DNA of 59,940 nucleotides from Steroidobacteraceae bacterium (lineage in GTDB: Bacteria > Pseudomonadota > Gammaproteobacteria > Steroidobacterales > Steroidobacteraceae), in contig JALHTE010000184.1 in the NCBI GenBank assembly GCA_022865595.1, forward strand, positions 1-59,940, given 5' to 3'. A program made the translations under genes and the position numbers. Of this stretch, positions 20,237 to 33,499 are shown in pieces. The notes under the pieces were generated by a model. That model was not told the origin of the DNA. It was given only the letters and a program-made list of their open reading frames with translations, and ran no database searches. Every line of letters begins with the position of its first letter. The stretch's first letter is position 1.

Positions 20237-21247
20237 TCAGGCCGACTTGATCAGCGACGCAAGGTTGCGTGTATCGATGCGCCCCGCCATCTGCTCGATC
20301 TGGCCGTGGTACCGAGGGGCGAGGCCTTTCGCTTCCTCCAGCATGGAAACGAAGGCCTGCTTCAGCGTCGTCGCGTCGATGCTGCGTCCCGACGCGTAGT
20401 AGCGCTGCGCGACCCGCCCGAGCGCGTAGGTGGTTGCGAACGACATGCCGGAACTCGCGGCCTGCCGCCCGATCGAGCGTCCCAGCCCGCCGCCGATACC
20501 GCCCAGCAATCCACCGAGCAGCTTGCGTCCGAACTGCTCCAGGTACTGGCCAGTGAGGCCAACGCCGACCGTTGCAAGGAAATCCCTGGCCTGGCTGGCG
20601 TCCATCGGATAGCCGTGGGCCTTGCCGATCCGGTAGACCAGCCTCACCTGCAGCGGGATGATGGCCATCGAGGCCAGCGACTCGGGCAGGATTTCCAGTG
20701 CCGCGTTCGTTATTGCCGCTTTCAGGATCAACGCGTCGGTCTCGGCATCCGTCATCGACGAACGCCCTGTCACGGTTCCCGACAGGCCCGCCGCATCGCT
20801 GGCCGCGGCGCCGGGTTGCCGGGCAGCAGCCGCCGAAGCGCTAGTGGGTTGTCCCGGCCCGGCAGCGAACGCCGCATCGACGACAGCGTCTGCCTGTTGG
20901 CTGGTCGCGGCAACTGCGGCCGCATCGAGGCCAAGTGCATGCGCAAGCCGCTGGATGAATTCGCGCTCGGCCGGGTTCTGCGCGCCGTCCGCATCGCAGA
21001 CGCCCAGCGCCATTTCAAACGCGAGTTGTCGCGCTTCCGGCGAACCCAAGGCTCCCGCCACCTGCGCGAGGTCGGGTTTGTCGATCAGCACTTCGCGGTA
21101 AAGACCGGGCAGGTCGAATCCGGCGTCCGCTCCCAGCGCATCGGCGACGCGCTTGACCTCGGCGCGCTCGCGCTCGTCCTTCAGGCCGTCGGCAAAAGCG
21201 GCCATCAGCGCGATGGTTAGGATGGGGCGTATATCTTGAGGATTCAT
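20237..21247 (-). CDS. TerB-like plus DUF697/YcjF-like domain protein
   Basis: N-terminal acidic helical TerB-like region (MAAFADGLKDERERAEVKRV; GVCDADGAQNPAEREFI) and C-terminal Gly-rich hydrophobic DUF697-like region; ORF upstream of MNPQDIRP is tRNA-derived. Confidence 0.65.
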   Translation of the reverse strand: MNPQDIRPILTIALMAAFADGLKDERERAEVKRVADALGADAGFDLPGLYREVLIDKPDLAQVAGALGSPEARQLAFEMALGVCDADGAQNPAEREFIQRLAHALGLDAAAVAATSQQADAVVDAAFAAGPGQPTSASAAAARQPGAAASDAAGLSGTVTGRSSMTDAETDALILKAAITNAALEILPESLASMAIIPLQVRLVYRIGKAHGYPMDASQARDFLATVGVGLTGQYLEQFGRKLLGGLLGGIGGGLGRSIGRQAASSGMSFATTYALGRVAQRYYASGRSIDATTLKQAFVSMLEEAKGLAPRYHGQIEQMAGRIDTRNLASLIKSA

Positions 21248-21262
21248 ATGGGGAATTCGAAC

Positions 21263-21339
21263 TGGTCGGAGCGAGAGGATTCGAACCTCCGACCCCTTGC
21301 ACCCCATGCAAGTGCGCTACCAGACTGCGCCACGCTCCG
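21263..21339 (-). tRNA. tRNA-Pro (anticodon GGG)
   Basis: Cloverleaf CGGAGCG...CTTGC-ATGGGGT-GCAAG...GGTTCGAATCC...CGCTCCGACCA, encoded CCA. Confidence 0.96.
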
Positions 21340-21395
21340 ACCGGGCGCGGATTATAGCCGAAAGTCGCCTGCCGCCAGTGATTGGATGCCTTCTG

Positions 21396-21422
21396 AAAAG
21401 AAAAAGGCCGGCAATGCCGACC
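21396..21422 (-). terminator. Intrinsic terminator after the merR-like gene
   Basis: GGTCGGC-ATT-GCCGGCC followed by TTTTTCTTTT on the minus strand. Confidence 0.8.
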
Positions 21423-21460
21423 CCGGGTTCAATCCACGCGCGTATCCAGGAGCGGCTCGT

Positions 21461-21817
21461 TCAGCGCCTGAGGATCTTAGCGATTTCCTCGAGTTCACCG
21501 CGCAGCTGCCGCGACAACTGGTGCGTCTGTGTCACGTCCTCGCGGGCTTCCTCGCCCTCGAGACGATTGCGAGCACCGCCGATGGTGAACCCCTGGTCAT
21601 AGAGCAGCGCACGGATCTGGCGGATCACCAGCACATCCTGCCGCTGGTAGTAGCGACGGTTTCCACGACGCTTGACCGGCTTCAGCTGCGGGAACTCCTG
21701 TTCCCAGTAGCGCAGCACATGCGGCTTCACGCCGCAGAGCTCACTCACCTCACCGATAGTGAAGTAGCGCTTTCCCGGGATCGCCGGCAGTTCGTCGTTA
21801 TTGCTGGGTTCCAGCAT
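21461..21817 (-). CDS. MerR family transcriptional regulator
   Basis: 118 aa; [40 protein letters not shown]; directly downstream of ihfA. Confidence 0.93.
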   Translation of the reverse strand: MLEPSNNDELPAIPGKRYFTIGEVSELCGVKPHVLRYWEQEFPQLKPVKRRGNRRYYQRQDVLVIRQIRALLYDQGFTIGGARNRLEGEEAREDVTQTHQLSRQLRGELEEIAKILRR

Positions 21818-22097
21818 AAGCTTCCACGCGCGCCTTCAGTTTCTGACCCGGCCGGAACGTCACCACGCGACGTGCACTGATCGGAATCTCCTCGCCGGTC
21901 TTTGGATTTCGTCCCGGGCGCTGGTTCTTGCTGCGCAGGTCGAAATTTCCGAAGCCCGACAGCTTGACCTGCTCACCCATCGCCAGCGAAGAGCGCAGCT
22001 CCTCGAAGAACAGGTCCACGAGCTCGCGCGCCTCACGCTTGTTGAGACCGAGCTGGTCGAACAGTGCTTCTGCGATTTCGGCCTTGGTCAATGCCAT
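21798..22097 (-). CDS. ihfA: Integration host factor alpha subunit
   Basis: 99 aa; [58 protein letters not shown]; follows pheT. Confidence 0.96.
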   Translation of the reverse strand: MALTKAEIAEALFDQLGLNKREARELVDLFFEELRSSLAMGEQVKLSGFGNFDLRSKNQRPGRNPKTGEEIPISARRVVTFRPGQKLKARVEAYAGTQQ

Positions 22098-22099
22098 CT

Positions 22100-24478
22100 T
22101 TATTTGTCTCGAATCGCGGCGTTGTGCTCCCGCTCCAGGTCAGTCACGACCTGCGCCACGACGGCATCCGTATCAACGTCAGTTAGGGTGCGGGAAATAT
22201 CCTGTAAATTCAAGCCTATCGCCACACTTTTACGACCCGGTGTGATGCCCGCGCCGCGGTAGATATCGAACACCAGCAGGTCGGTCAGCAGCGGTCCGGC
22301 GCTCGCCCGGATTCTGTCCAATAGCGCCTGCACCGGAATGGCCTCGTCGACGACGATCGCGATGTCCCGTCGCACCGAAGGAAACCGCGAAATTTCGCGG
22401 TGCTGAGGCGCGGCGGCAGCAAGGCCGGGGCCGGTCTCTATCTCGAAGACCAGCGCGGAATATGTAAGATCCAGCTCGCCCTCGAGTTCCGGGTGCAGGC
22501 GCCCCAGCCAGCCAACCGGGCGGCCATCGCGAAGGATTCGCGATGACTGGCCGGGATGCAGCGCCGGGTGCTGGCCCGCGGCGAAGCGGAATTCACCGCT
22601 CGTGCCGGTGGCTCGCAGCAGCGCCTCGATGTCCGACTTCACGTCGAAGAAATCCACGGGCTCTGACCGCGTGCCCCACTGCTCGGGCAGCGCAGTGCCC
22701 GCCGCGAGGCCGGCGATCACCGGCACTTCGGTAAGCAAGCCATCTTCCAGCGAAAACCGGCGGCCGATCTCGAACAGGCGGACTCGCGGCTGCTGGCGGC
22801 GCTGGTTTTCTGCCAGCGCGCGCACCAGGCCCGGCCAGAGCGACACGCGCATCGCCGCCAGGTCGGACGCAATCGGGTTCGAAAGTTCGAGTGCCGCAGC
22901 CCCGGGGCAGAACAGCGACTGCAACGCCGGATCCACGAAGCTGTAGGTAATCGCCTCGAAGTAGCCACGCTGAACCAGCAGGTCCGCAGCGGTCTCCTCG
23001 GAGACACGCGTTTCTGTCAGCGCCGGCATGGCCTGGCGCACCACCGGATCCGTCTCCGGGATCTGGTCGAATCCGTGCACCCGGGCGACCTCCTCGACCA
23101 GGTCTTCCTCGATCGCGATGTCGAAACGCCACGGCGGGCTGCGCACCTGCCATTGGTTGCTGCTGCGATTCACGACCATTCCCAGCCGATCGAAAATAGT
23201 GGCTATGGTTTCGTCGCCGATCGGCGCCCCGATCACGCGGCGCGCGCGCTCCGGACGGAACGGCACCGGCGTCCGCTGCGGAAGCTCGTCGCGCAGCTCG
23301 GTCGCTTCAACCGGACCGGGCACCCCACCCGCGCACTCGAGGAGCAGTTGGGTTGCACGCTCGATCGCGCGTTCCTGCAGCGTGGGGTCCACGCCGCGCT
23401 CGAAGCGTTGCGATGCATCGGTCACGATCCCGTAGCGCCGCCCGCGCCCAGCAACGGCATCTGGCAGGAAAAACGCGACTTCGAGCAGCACGTCGGTGGT
23501 AGACGCCGAGATGCCCGAGTGGTCACCGCCCATGACGCCCGCAAGCGCCAGCGGCTTGGAACGATCCGCGATCACCATCACCGTGCCGTCGAGCGCCACC
23601 TCGCGTCCGTCGAGTAGCTTGAGCGTCTCGCTCGCGTGCGCGCGCCTCACGACGATGCCGCCGTCGAGTTCGCGCAGGTCGTAGGCATGCATCGGCTGGC
23701 CGAGTTCCAGCATCACGTAGTTCGTGACGTCCACTATCGCGCTGATCGGCCGGAGCCCCGCACGCCGTAGTCGCTCGCGCATCCACAGCGGCGCCTGCGC
23801 ATCGGCCCGCACGCCTCGAATCACGCGGGCCGCGAAGCGCGCGCAACCGGCGCCGGCCTCGAGTTCGACCGGGAATCGCTCGGTCGACTGCGCTGGCACC
23901 GGCGCGCATGCAGGCCCACGAAGCGCGCCACCGGCCAGCAGCGCGGCCTCGCGCGCCACGCCCTGCACGCTCATGCAGTCGCCGCGATTCGGGGTGAGAT
24001 TGACCTCGAGGACGGTGTCGTCGAGCCCGAGCGCATCGCTGATCGAGGCACCGGTGTTCGTCTCGCCGGGCAGTTCCATCAGCCCGCTAGCATCCTCGGA
24101 CAGGCCGAGTTCGCTGGCCGAGCACAGCATCCCGAACGACTCCACGCCGCGCAGCTTCGCCTTGCGGATTTCCATCCCGCCCGGCAGCTTTGCGCCGATG
24201 GTCGCAAGCGGCGCCTTGAGGCCGACCCTGGCATTCGGCGCGCCGCAGACGATCTGCACCACCTCGGCACCCGTGCTGACCTTGCAGACGCTGAGCGTGT
24301 CCGCATCCGGATGCTTCGCGCGCTCGATGATCTCGCCGACGACGACGCCAGGCAGTGGTGGCGCCGCAGGCTCGACCGCCTCGACTTCGAGGCCCGCCAT
24401 CGTCAGCCGCGATGCCAGCTCACGCGGCTCCGGCGCCGACCCCAGCCACTCGCTCAACCACTGGATGCTGATGCGCAC
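22100..24478 (-). CDS. pheT: Phenylalanine-tRNA ligase beta subunit
   Basis: 792 aa; [27 protein letters not shown]-terminal anticodon-binding domain. Confidence 0.97.
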   Translation of the reverse strand: MRISIQWLSEWLGSAPEPRELASRLTMAGLEVEAVEPAAPPLPGVVVGEIIERAKHPDADTLSVCKVSTGAEVVQIVCGAPNARVGLKAPLATIGAKLPGGMEIRKAKLRGVESFGMLCSASELGLSEDASGLMELPGETNTGASISDALGLDDTVLEVNLTPNRGDCMSVQGVAREAALLAGGALRGPACAPVPAQSTERFPVELEAGAGCARFAARVIRGVRADAQAPLWMRERLRRAGLRPISAIVDVTNYVMLELGQPMHAYDLRELDGGIVVRRAHASETLKLLDGREVALDGTVMVIADRSKPLALAGVMGGDHSGISASTTDVLLEVAFFLPDAVAGRGRRYGIVTDASQRFERGVDPTLQERAIERATQLLLECAGGVPGPVEATELRDELPQRTPVPFRPERARRVIGAPIGDETIATIFDRLGMVVNRSSNQWQVRSPPWRFDIAIEEDLVEEVARVHGFDQIPETDPVVRQAMPALTETRVSEETAADLLVQRGYFEAITYSFVDPALQSLFCPGAAALELSNPIASDLAAMRVSLWPGLVRALAENQRRQQPRVRLFEIGRRFSLEDGLLTEVPVIAGLAAGTALPEQWGTRSEPVDFFDVKSDIEALLRATGTSGEFRFAAGQHPALHPGQSSRILRDGRPVGWLGRLHPELEGELDLTYSALVFEIETGPGLAAAAPQHREISRFPSVRRDIAIVVDEAIPVQALLDRIRASAGPLLTDLLVFDIYRGAGITPGRKSVAIGLNLQDISRTLTDVDTDAVVAQVVTDLEREHNAAIRDK

Positions 24479-24493
24479 GCCGCGTCCTTCCGC

Positions 24494-25528
<1,035 letters not shown>

Positions 25529-25535
25529 TCAACCA

Positions 25536-25666
25536 TTGGTGACTGTCCCCGCTGGGGACTGTCCCCTGATAGTCCCGAGGACCGTCCCCTGGTCGCCCTG
25601 CGGACTGTCCCCGAAGGGGACAGTCCCCGGACGTCCTGGGACAGCCCCCTGCGGGGACTGTCCCCC
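25536..25666. repeat. Cluster of REP-like palindromes GGGGACWGTCCCC
   Basis: Good copies at 25554-25566, 25616-25628 and 25653-25665; degenerate copies near 25538, 25577, 25600 and 25637; fills the rplT-pheS spacer. Confidence 0.85.
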
Positions 25667-25671
25667 AGTCG

Positions 25672-26031
25672 TCAGGCTTCCAGGCTCGCCTTGGCCTGCT
25701 CGGCGAGCTTGCCGAACGCGTCGATATCGTGAACCGCGAGGTCCGCGAGCATCTTGCGGTCGACCTCGAATCCGGCCGCCTTCAGGCCCGCCATCAGGCG
25801 GCTGTAGGACAGGTCGAACCCGCGGGCAGCCGCGTTGATGCGCGTGATCCACAGCGCACGCATGTCGCGCTTCTTGGCGCGACGGTCGCGGTAGGCGTAC
25901 TGGCCGGCCTTGATGACCGCCTGCTTCGCCGTGCGATACACCTTGCGGCGCGCGTTGTAGTAGCCCTTCGCCTTGGCGAGGACCTTCTTGTGTCGGCGTC
26001 CAGCGATGACGCCACGCTTTACTCTAGCCAT
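25672..26031 (-). CDS. rplT: 50S ribosomal protein L20
   Basis: 119 aa; [33 protein letters not shown]. Confidence 0.98.
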   Translation of the reverse strand: MARVKRGVIAGRRHKKVLAKAKGYYNARRKVYRTAKQAVIKAGQYAYRDRRAKKRDMRALWITRINAAARGFDLSYSRLMAGLKAAGFEVDRKMLADLAVHDIDAFGKLAEQAKASLEA

Positions 26032-26041
26032 GGGTCACCTC

Positions 26042-26236
26042 TTAGAGATTAGGAAGAAGCTTGTCGAGCCGGCCGGCGTCCTGCTTGGCAACCATGGTGG
26101 TGCCGCGCAGGTTGCGCTTACGCTTGCTCGTCTTCTTGGTGAGAATGTGTCGTTTCTGGGACTGGCCGCGCTTGTAGCCTTTCGCCGTTTTGCGAAAACG
26201 CTTGGCCGCCCCCCGGTTGGTCTTCAACTTGGGCAT
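26042..26236 (-). CDS. rpmI: 50S ribosomal protein L35
   Basis: [35 protein letters not shown]; start trimmed to MPKLKT. Confidence 0.96.
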   Translation of the reverse strand: MPKLKTNRGAAKRFRKTAKGYKRGQSQKRHILTKKTSKRKRNLRGTTMVAKQDAGRLDKLLPNL

Positions 26237-26313
26237 GTCTACTCCTGTTTGTATGGCCCGTTTCACCGCAGGCGAACCAGCGGATCGAGGGCGAAGGACG
26301 GATTGCTCCGGCC

Positions 26314-26838
26314 TTACTTCTTTTTCGGCCCCATCATCATCACCATCTGCCGGCCTTCCATCAGCGGGTGCTGTTCGACCACCGCGTAATCCGCGAGGTC
26401 TTTCTGCAACCGGATCAGGACCTGGCGTCCGATGTCGGTGTGGGCCATCTCACGACCACGGAACCTCAGGGTTACCTTGGCCTTGTCACCTTCCTCGAAA
26501 AAGCGAATCAGATTCCTGAGCTTGATCTTGTAATCGCCTTCGTCGGTTCCGGGACGAAACTTCACTTCCTTGACCTGGATCTGCCGCTGCTTCTTCTTCG
26601 CAGCGTGGGTCTTCTTGTTCTGTTCGAACACGAATTTCCCGTAATCGACGATCCGGCATACCGGCGGCTCCGCGGTCGGCGAAACCTCCACCAGGTCGAG
26701 TTCCTGCGAGGCAGCGAGCTGCAGCGCGTCGTACCGGCTCATCACGCCGACCTGCTCGCCGTCTTCGCCGATGATGCGAAGCTGCGGGGCCGTGATCTCG
26801 TCGTTGCGCCGGGCGCGCTTGGTCGTTGGGGCAGCGAT
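26314..26838 (-). CDS. infC: Translation initiation factor IF-3, predicted ATC start
   Basis: In frame: TGA (thrS stop) AGT ATC GCT GCC CCA ACG ACC AAG CGC GCC CGG CGC AAC GAC GAG ATC = [22 protein letters not shown] 8 nt upstream of ATC. The supplied ORF starts later at an internal Val/Met. Confidence 0.95.
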   Translation of the reverse strand: MAAPTTKRARRNDEITAPQLRIIGEDGEQVGVMSRYDALQLAASQELDLVEVSPTAEPPVCRIVDYGKFVFEQNKKTHAAKKKQRQIQVKEVKFRPGTDEGDYKIKLRNLIRFFEEGDKAKVTLRFRGREMAHTDIGRQVLIRLQKDLADYAVVEQHPLMEGRQMVMMMGPKKK

Positions 26839-26841
26839 ACT

Positions 26842-28767
26842 TCATACCTCCAAAATATTTCGGCCGCGGCTCGCGACTTCATCGGCAAGTTTCGCGGCGA
26901 TCGTCTCCAGTGACATCGCCCCGAGGTCCTTGCCGTTGCGCGTGCGCACGGCCAACGTACTCGAACCCGACTCGCGGTCGCCCGCGACCAGCAGGTACGG
27001 GACCCGCTGCAGGGTGTGCTCGCGGATTTTAAAGCCGACTTTCTCGTTTCGCAAATCCAATTCGACCCGAAGCCCCTGATTTTTCAGGAATTCAGCGGCT
27101 TTGCGGCAATATTCAGCCTGCCCGTCGGTGATATTCATCACCACGGCCTGGACCGGGGCCAGCCAGGTCGGGAACCGCCCGGCATGGTGCTCGATCAGGA
27201 TGCCAATGAAGCGCTCCATGGACCCGAGCACGGCCCGGTGCAGCATCAGGGGGGTATGGGCCGCCCCGTCCTCGCCGATGTACTCGGCGCCCAGCAGCAC
27301 CGGCAGGATCGGGTCGAGCTGGAACGTCCCGCACTGCCAGTCCCGGCCGATGGCGTCACGCAACACGAACTCGAGCTTTGGCCCGTAGAACGCGCCCTCG
27401 CCCGGGTTCAGCGTGTACTTGAGGCCGGCAGCCTCGCAGGCATCCGTCAGCGCTTTCTCCGCCATGTCCCAGGTCTCGTCCGACCCGGCCCGCTGTGGCG
27501 GCCGGTCCGAGAACTTGATCTCGACCTCGTCGAATCCGAAATCCGAGTAGACGCTCTTCAGCAAGGCGACGAACTTCGCCGTCTCGGCATTGACCTGCTC
27601 CGGCGTGCAGAAGATGTGCGCGTCGTCCTGGGTGAAGGCGCGCACCCGCATGATCCCGTGCAGCGCGCCCGATGGCTCGTTGCGGTGGCAGGCGCCGAAC
27701 TCGGCCATGCGCAGCGGCAGGTCGCGGTAAGACTTGGTGCCCACCTTGTAGATCTGTATGTGACAGGGGCAGTTCATTGGCTTCACCGCGAGCGTGCGCC
27801 CTTCGGATTCGGCGATGAACATGTGTGGTGCGTAGTTTTCCCAGTGGCCTGATTTCTCCCAGAGCCCCCGGTCGACGAGCTGCGGGGTGCGGACTTCGAC
27901 GTAGCCCGCCTCGGCGAGCCGCTCGCGCATGTACTGCTCGATCGTGCACCACAGCGTCCAGCCCTTCGGGTGCCAGAACACGCTGCCGACCGCTTCTTCC
28001 TGCGTGTGGAACAGCCCGAGCTCGCGGCCGACGCGACGATGGTCCCGCTTCTCGGCTTCCTCGAGGCGGGTCAGGTAGGCCTTCAGGTCTTTTTCGCTGG
28101 CCCAGGCCGTGCCGTAGATGCGCTGGAGCATCTCGTTGTTCGAGTCGCCGCGCCAGTAGGCGCCGGCGACCTTCATCAGCTTGAACGCGCCGAGCTTTCC
28201 GGTGCCCGGCACATGGGGCCCGCGGCACAGGTCGAACCAGTCGCCCTGCCCGTAGAGGCTGATGTCCTCGTTGGCCGGGATGCTGGCGATGATCTGCGCC
28301 TTGTAGTGCTCGCCGATCTTCTTGAACGTCTCGACGGCCGCGTCGCGCGGCATCACCCGGCGCTCGACCTTGAGGTCGACCTTCACCAGCTCGTGCATCT
28401 TCGCTTCGAACTTCTCGAGGTCATCGGGCGTGAACGGCCGACTGAACGCGAAGTCGTAGTAGAAGCCGTTCTCGATCACCGGCCCGATCGTAACCTGTGC
28501 GTCAGGGTAGACGGCCTGCACGGCCTGCGCGAGCAGGTGCGCGGTCGAGTGGCGGATGACCTCCAGGCCCTCGGGATCCTTGCCGGTGACGATGGCGAGA
28601 GTCGCGTCGCCTTCGATCAAGAACGAGGTATCGACCAGGCTGCCGTCTACTTTCCCTGCCAGCGCCGCCTTTGCGAGCCCCGGACCAATATCGGCCGCGA
28701 CCTGCGCCACCGTGACCGGCTCGGCGTAGGTTCGTTGGCTGCCATCTGGCAGGGTAATGACGGGCAT
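26842..28767 (-). CDS. thrS: Threonine-tRNA ligase
   Basis: [14 protein letters not shown]; class II motifs and C-terminal anticodon domain. Confidence 0.97.
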   Translation of the reverse strand: MPVITLPDGSQRTYAEPVTVAQVAADIGPGLAKAALAGKVDGSLVDTSFLIEGDATLAIVTGKDPEGLEVIRHSTAHLLAQAVQAVYPDAQVTIGPVIENGFYYDFAFSRPFTPDDLEKFEAKMHELVKVDLKVERRVMPRDAAVETFKKIGEHYKAQIIASIPANEDISLYGQGDWFDLCRGPHVPGTGKLGAFKLMKVAGAYWRGDSNNEMLQRIYGTAWASEKDLKAYLTRLEEAEKRDHRRVGRELGLFHTQEEAVGSVFWHPKGWTLWCTIEQYMRERLAEAGYVEVRTPQLVDRGLWEKSGHWENYAPHMFIAESEGRTLAVKPMNCPCHIQIYKVGTKSYRDLPLRMAEFGACHRNEPSGALHGIMRVRAFTQDDAHIFCTPEQVNAETAKFVALLKSVYSDFGFDEVEIKFSDRPPQRAGSDETWDMAEKALTDACEAAGLKYTLNPGEGAFYGPKLEFVLRDAIGRDWQCGTFQLDPILPVLLGAEYIGEDGAAHTPLMLHRAVLGSMERFIGILIEHHAGRFPTWLAPVQAVVMNITDGQAEYCRKAAEFLKNQGLRVELDLRNEKVGFKIREHTLQRVPYLLVAGDRESGSSTLAVRTRNGKDLGAMSLETIAAKLADEVASRGRNILEV

Positions 28768-28793
28768 GTTCGGATCCTTGGCAGGACAGGGTC

Positions 28794-28868
28794 TGGTGGG
28801 CGCACGTGGGATCGAACCACGGACCCCTACCATGTCAAGGTAGTGCTCTACCGCTGAGCTATGCGCCC
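28794..28868 (-). tRNA. tRNA-Val (anticodon GAC)
   Basis: GGGCGCATAGCTCAGCGGTAGAGCACTACCTTGACATGGTAGGGGTCCGTGGTTCGATCCCACGTGCGCCCACCA. Confidence 0.96.
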
Positions 28869-28942
28869 TCAAACGAGCCGCGAAGGATACCTGAGGGGCC
28901 GGCAGCGAGGCAAATTCGGCCGGATGCGGAAAACAGGTGCCA

Positions 28943-28995
28943 AAAAACAGGTGCCAGGCACCGATTTAATAAATCGGTGCCTGGCACCTGTTTTT
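28943..28995. repeat. Perfect 53-bp inverted repeat with GGTGCCAGGCACC core; possible bidirectional terminator
   Basis: 26-bp arms AAAAACAGGTGCCAGGCACCGATTTA / TAAATCGGTGCCTGGCACCTGTTTTT around a single A; partial copy AAAACAGGTGCCA at 28930-28942. Confidence 0.92.
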
Positions 28996-28999
28996 CTGA

Positions 29000-31018
<2,019 letters not shown>

Positions 31019-31104
31019 GGGTCCCGCGGGAAAAGCCGCGTTTGGGAGGAACGGCAGATTACCCTAAAATACCAGCCCCCTCCCGCCCCTCCCGGAAGAC
31101 TCCA

Positions 31105-32292
31105 TTGACACTGGTCCTCGCAGAGCGCTTGAAGCGCGTCAAACCCTCGCCCACCGTCGCACTCACCGGCCGCGTCGCCAGGCTCAAGGCCGAAGGCCGC
31201 GACATCATCGGCCTTGGCGTCGGCGAACCCGACTTCGACACGCCGGTGCACGTTGCCGACGCGGGCGTCGAGGCAATACGCAAGGGCTTTACGCGCTACA
31301 CGGCAGTCGAGGGAATACCCGACCTCAAGGACGCCATCATCGCCAAGTTCAGGCGTGACAACGGCATCGAATACGCGCGACCGCAGATCCTGGTTTCCAC
31401 CGGCGCGAAGCAGACGATCTACAACCTGTTCATGTCGGTGATCGACCCGGGCGACGAGGTGATCATTCCTGCGCCCTACTGGGTCTCGTATCCCGACATG
31501 GCGTTGCTCGCCGAAGGCACACCGGTCACTCCCTACGCGGGCCCCGAACAGGGCTACAAGATCACGCCGGCGCAGCTCGTGGCGGCGATCACCCCGAAGA
31601 CCAGGCTCTTCATGCTGAACAGCCCGTCGAACCCGACCGGCGCGGCCTACACCAGCGCCGAACTGCACGCGCTCGGTGCCGTGCTCCGCCGGCATCCTGA
31701 CGTGCTGGTCGCCACCGACGACATGTACGAGCACATCTACTGGGCGAAGGAGCCGTTCGCCAGTTTCCTCACGGCCTGCCCCGACCTCTACGACCGCACC
31801 ATCACGATCAACGGCGTGTCGAAGAGCTATGCGATGACAGGCTGGCGCATCGGCTACTGTGGCGGGCCGGCGGCGATCGTGGAAGCGATGTCCACGATCC
31901 AGAGCCAGAGCACGTCGAACCCGTCCTCGATCGCCCAGAAGGCCGCGGTGGCGGCACTGAACGGCGACCAGGCCTGTGTCGCCGAGATGAACCGGCACTT
32001 CAAGGCCCGGCACGATTTCTTCAACGCGGGCCTGAATGCCCTGCCGGGCGTCCGCGTGCTGCCCGCCGCGGGAACGTTCTACGCGTTCTGCGATGTCTCG
32101 CAGGCAATCGCGAGCCGTGGCCTGGCCGATGACCACGAATTCGCCGAAATGCTGCTGGACAAGGCCGGCGTCGCCGGGGTCCCGGGCACCGGATTCGGCG
32201 CCCCGGGACACATCCGGTTCTCTTTCGCCGTCAGCATGGAGACGCTCGAGAAGGCGCTCGAGCGGATGGGCACGGTCCTGCGCGAGGGTTGA
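31105..32292 (+). CDS. Pyridoxal-phosphate class I/II aminotransferase (aspartate aminotransferase-like)
   Basis: GVGEPDFDTP, NSPSNPTGAAY, NGVSKSYAMTGWRIGY; TTG start at 31105 gives the family-typical N-terminus LAERLKRVKPSPT. Confidence 0.92.
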   Translation: MTLVLAERLKRVKPSPTVALTGRVARLKAEGRDIIGLGVGEPDFDTPVHVADAGVEAIRKGFTRYTAVEGIPDLKDAIIAKFRRDNGIEYARPQILVSTGAKQTIYNLFMSVIDPGDEVIIPAPYWVSYPDMALLAEGTPVTPYAGPEQGYKITPAQLVAAITPKTRLFMLNSPSNPTGAAYTSAELHALGAVLRRHPDVLVATDDMYEHIYWAKEPFASFLTACPDLYDRTITINGVSKSYAMTGWRIGYCGGPAAIVEAMSTIQSQSTSNPSSIAQKAAVAALNGDQACVAEMNRHFKARHDFFNAGLNALPGVRVLPAAGTFYAFCDVSQAIASRGLADDHEFAEMLLDKAGVAGVPGTGFGAPGHIRFSFAVSMETLEKALERMGTVLREG

Positions 32293-32345
32293 CCGCCTTC
32301 CTTGACTAAAGCACCCTCAATCCGGAGAATTCCGCGCCCTCCAGT

Positions 32346-32420
32346 TCCGACATAGCTCAGCGGTAGAGCAGCTGACTGTTAATCAGCGGGTCCCTGGTTC
32401 GAATCCAGGTGTCGGAGCCA
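32346..32420 (+). tRNA. tRNA-Asn (anticodon GTT)
   Basis: TCCGACATAGCTCAGCGGTAGAGCAGCTGACTGTTAATCAGCGGGTCCCTGGTTCGAATCCAGGTGTCGGAGCCA. Confidence 0.97.
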
Positions 32421-32470
32421 ATCCACCAGCCTCGCCGGCCCGACCGCTCCGGAACGGGCGGTCAAACGCT

Positions 32471-33499
32471 TTACCCTTCCCTGGCCTCGGGTGCGGACTG
32501 GAGTTTCGCCGCTGGCGCGCTTGCCAGGCTGCTCGTACCGGGCCGCTTGGGCACAGTACGGGCCGGAATCAGCACCGACAGCACCATCGTCGCCATCAGT
32601 ATCAGCGCCGTCGCGGCGAGCGACCAGCCGACCGGGATCTTGTAGACGTCAATCATCAGCATTTTGGTGCCGATGATCCCGAGGATCAGCGCGAGGCCGT
32701 ACGAGAGCAGGTGGAACTTCTCGTGCATGTTCGCGAGCAGGAAGTACATCGCGCGCAGGCCGAGGATCGCGAACACGTTCGAGGTGAGAACGATGAACGG
32801 GTCGAGCGTGATGGCGAATATCGCTGGAATCGAGTCGACGGCGAAGATGACGTCCACGACGCCGATCATCACTATCACTACGAACAGCGGGGTCGCCATC
32901 CGGACGCCATCATGCACCGTGAAGAATTTCTCGCCGTCGAGGGTCGGCGAGATCTTCAGTCGCCTGTGGATCCACTTCAGCACCGGGTTGCCGGCCAGGT
33001 CGGGCTCCTGCCCCGCGGCCCACCACATCTTGATGCCGGTCAGCAGCAGGAACGCGCCGAACACATACAGCAGCCAGTGGAAGTGCTGCAGCAGCCATGC
33101 CCCCACCAGGATCAGCACGGCCCGCAGCGCGATCGCCCCCAGGATGCCGATCATCAGCACCCGCTTCTGGTATTCGGCGGGTACGCCGAAATACGTGAAC
33201 ACCATCAGGAACACGAAGATGTTGTCGACCGCGAGCGCCTTCTCGACCAGGTAGCCAGTGACGAACTCGAGCGCCTTGGTGTTGGCGAACTCCGGGCCCT
33301 GAGCGTCGCGCAGCCTCCACCAGAGCCATGCGACGAACACGAACGAGACCAGCACCCAGATGATCGACCAGATCGCTGCCTCGCGCATGCCGACCCGATG
33401 GGCACCCTGGCCGCGCATCGCCGCGAAATCGACGACCAGCGCCACGAGTACGAACGCGACGAAGATGCCCCACATCGTGGGGGTGCCTATTCCCATCAT
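32471..33499 (-). CDS. TerC/Alx family membrane protein
   Basis: 342 aa; VEKALAVDNIFVFLMVFTYF and VIFAVDSIPAIFAIT acidic TM motifs; 4-bp overlap with gabT. Confidence 0.93.
   Translation of the reverse strand: MMGIGTPTMWGIFVAFVLVALVVDFAAMRGQGAHRVGMREAAIWSIIWVLVSFVFVAWLWWRLRDAQGPEFANTKALEFVTGYLVEKALAVDNIFVFLMVFTYFGVPAEYQKRVLMIGILGAIALRAVLILVGAWLLQHFHWLLYVFGAFLLLTGIKMWWAAGQEPDLAGNPVLKWIHRRLKISPTLDGEKFFTVHDGVRMATPLFVVIVMIGVVDVIFAVDSIPAIFAITLDPFIVLTSNVFAILGLRAMYFLLANMHEKFHLLSYGLALILGIIGTKMLMIDVYKIPVGWSLAATALILMATMVLSVLIPARTVPKRPGTSSLASAPAAKLQSAPEAREG

Noticed and set aside
25529-25852. 107-aa minus strand ORF through the GGGGACWGTCCCC repeats
   Set aside because: Overlaps rplT in another frame and is repeat-derived.
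26486-26845. ORF starting ATGAAGTATCGC as an alternative infC start
   Set aside because: Wrong frame relative to IF3, and only 1 nt from the SD; the IF3 frame starts at ATC 26838.
32471-33499. TerC as part of a tellurite-resistance or phage-defence ter cluster
   Set aside because: No terZABDE neighbours; it is coupled to gabT. TerC/Alx proteins are usually metal (Mn) exporters.
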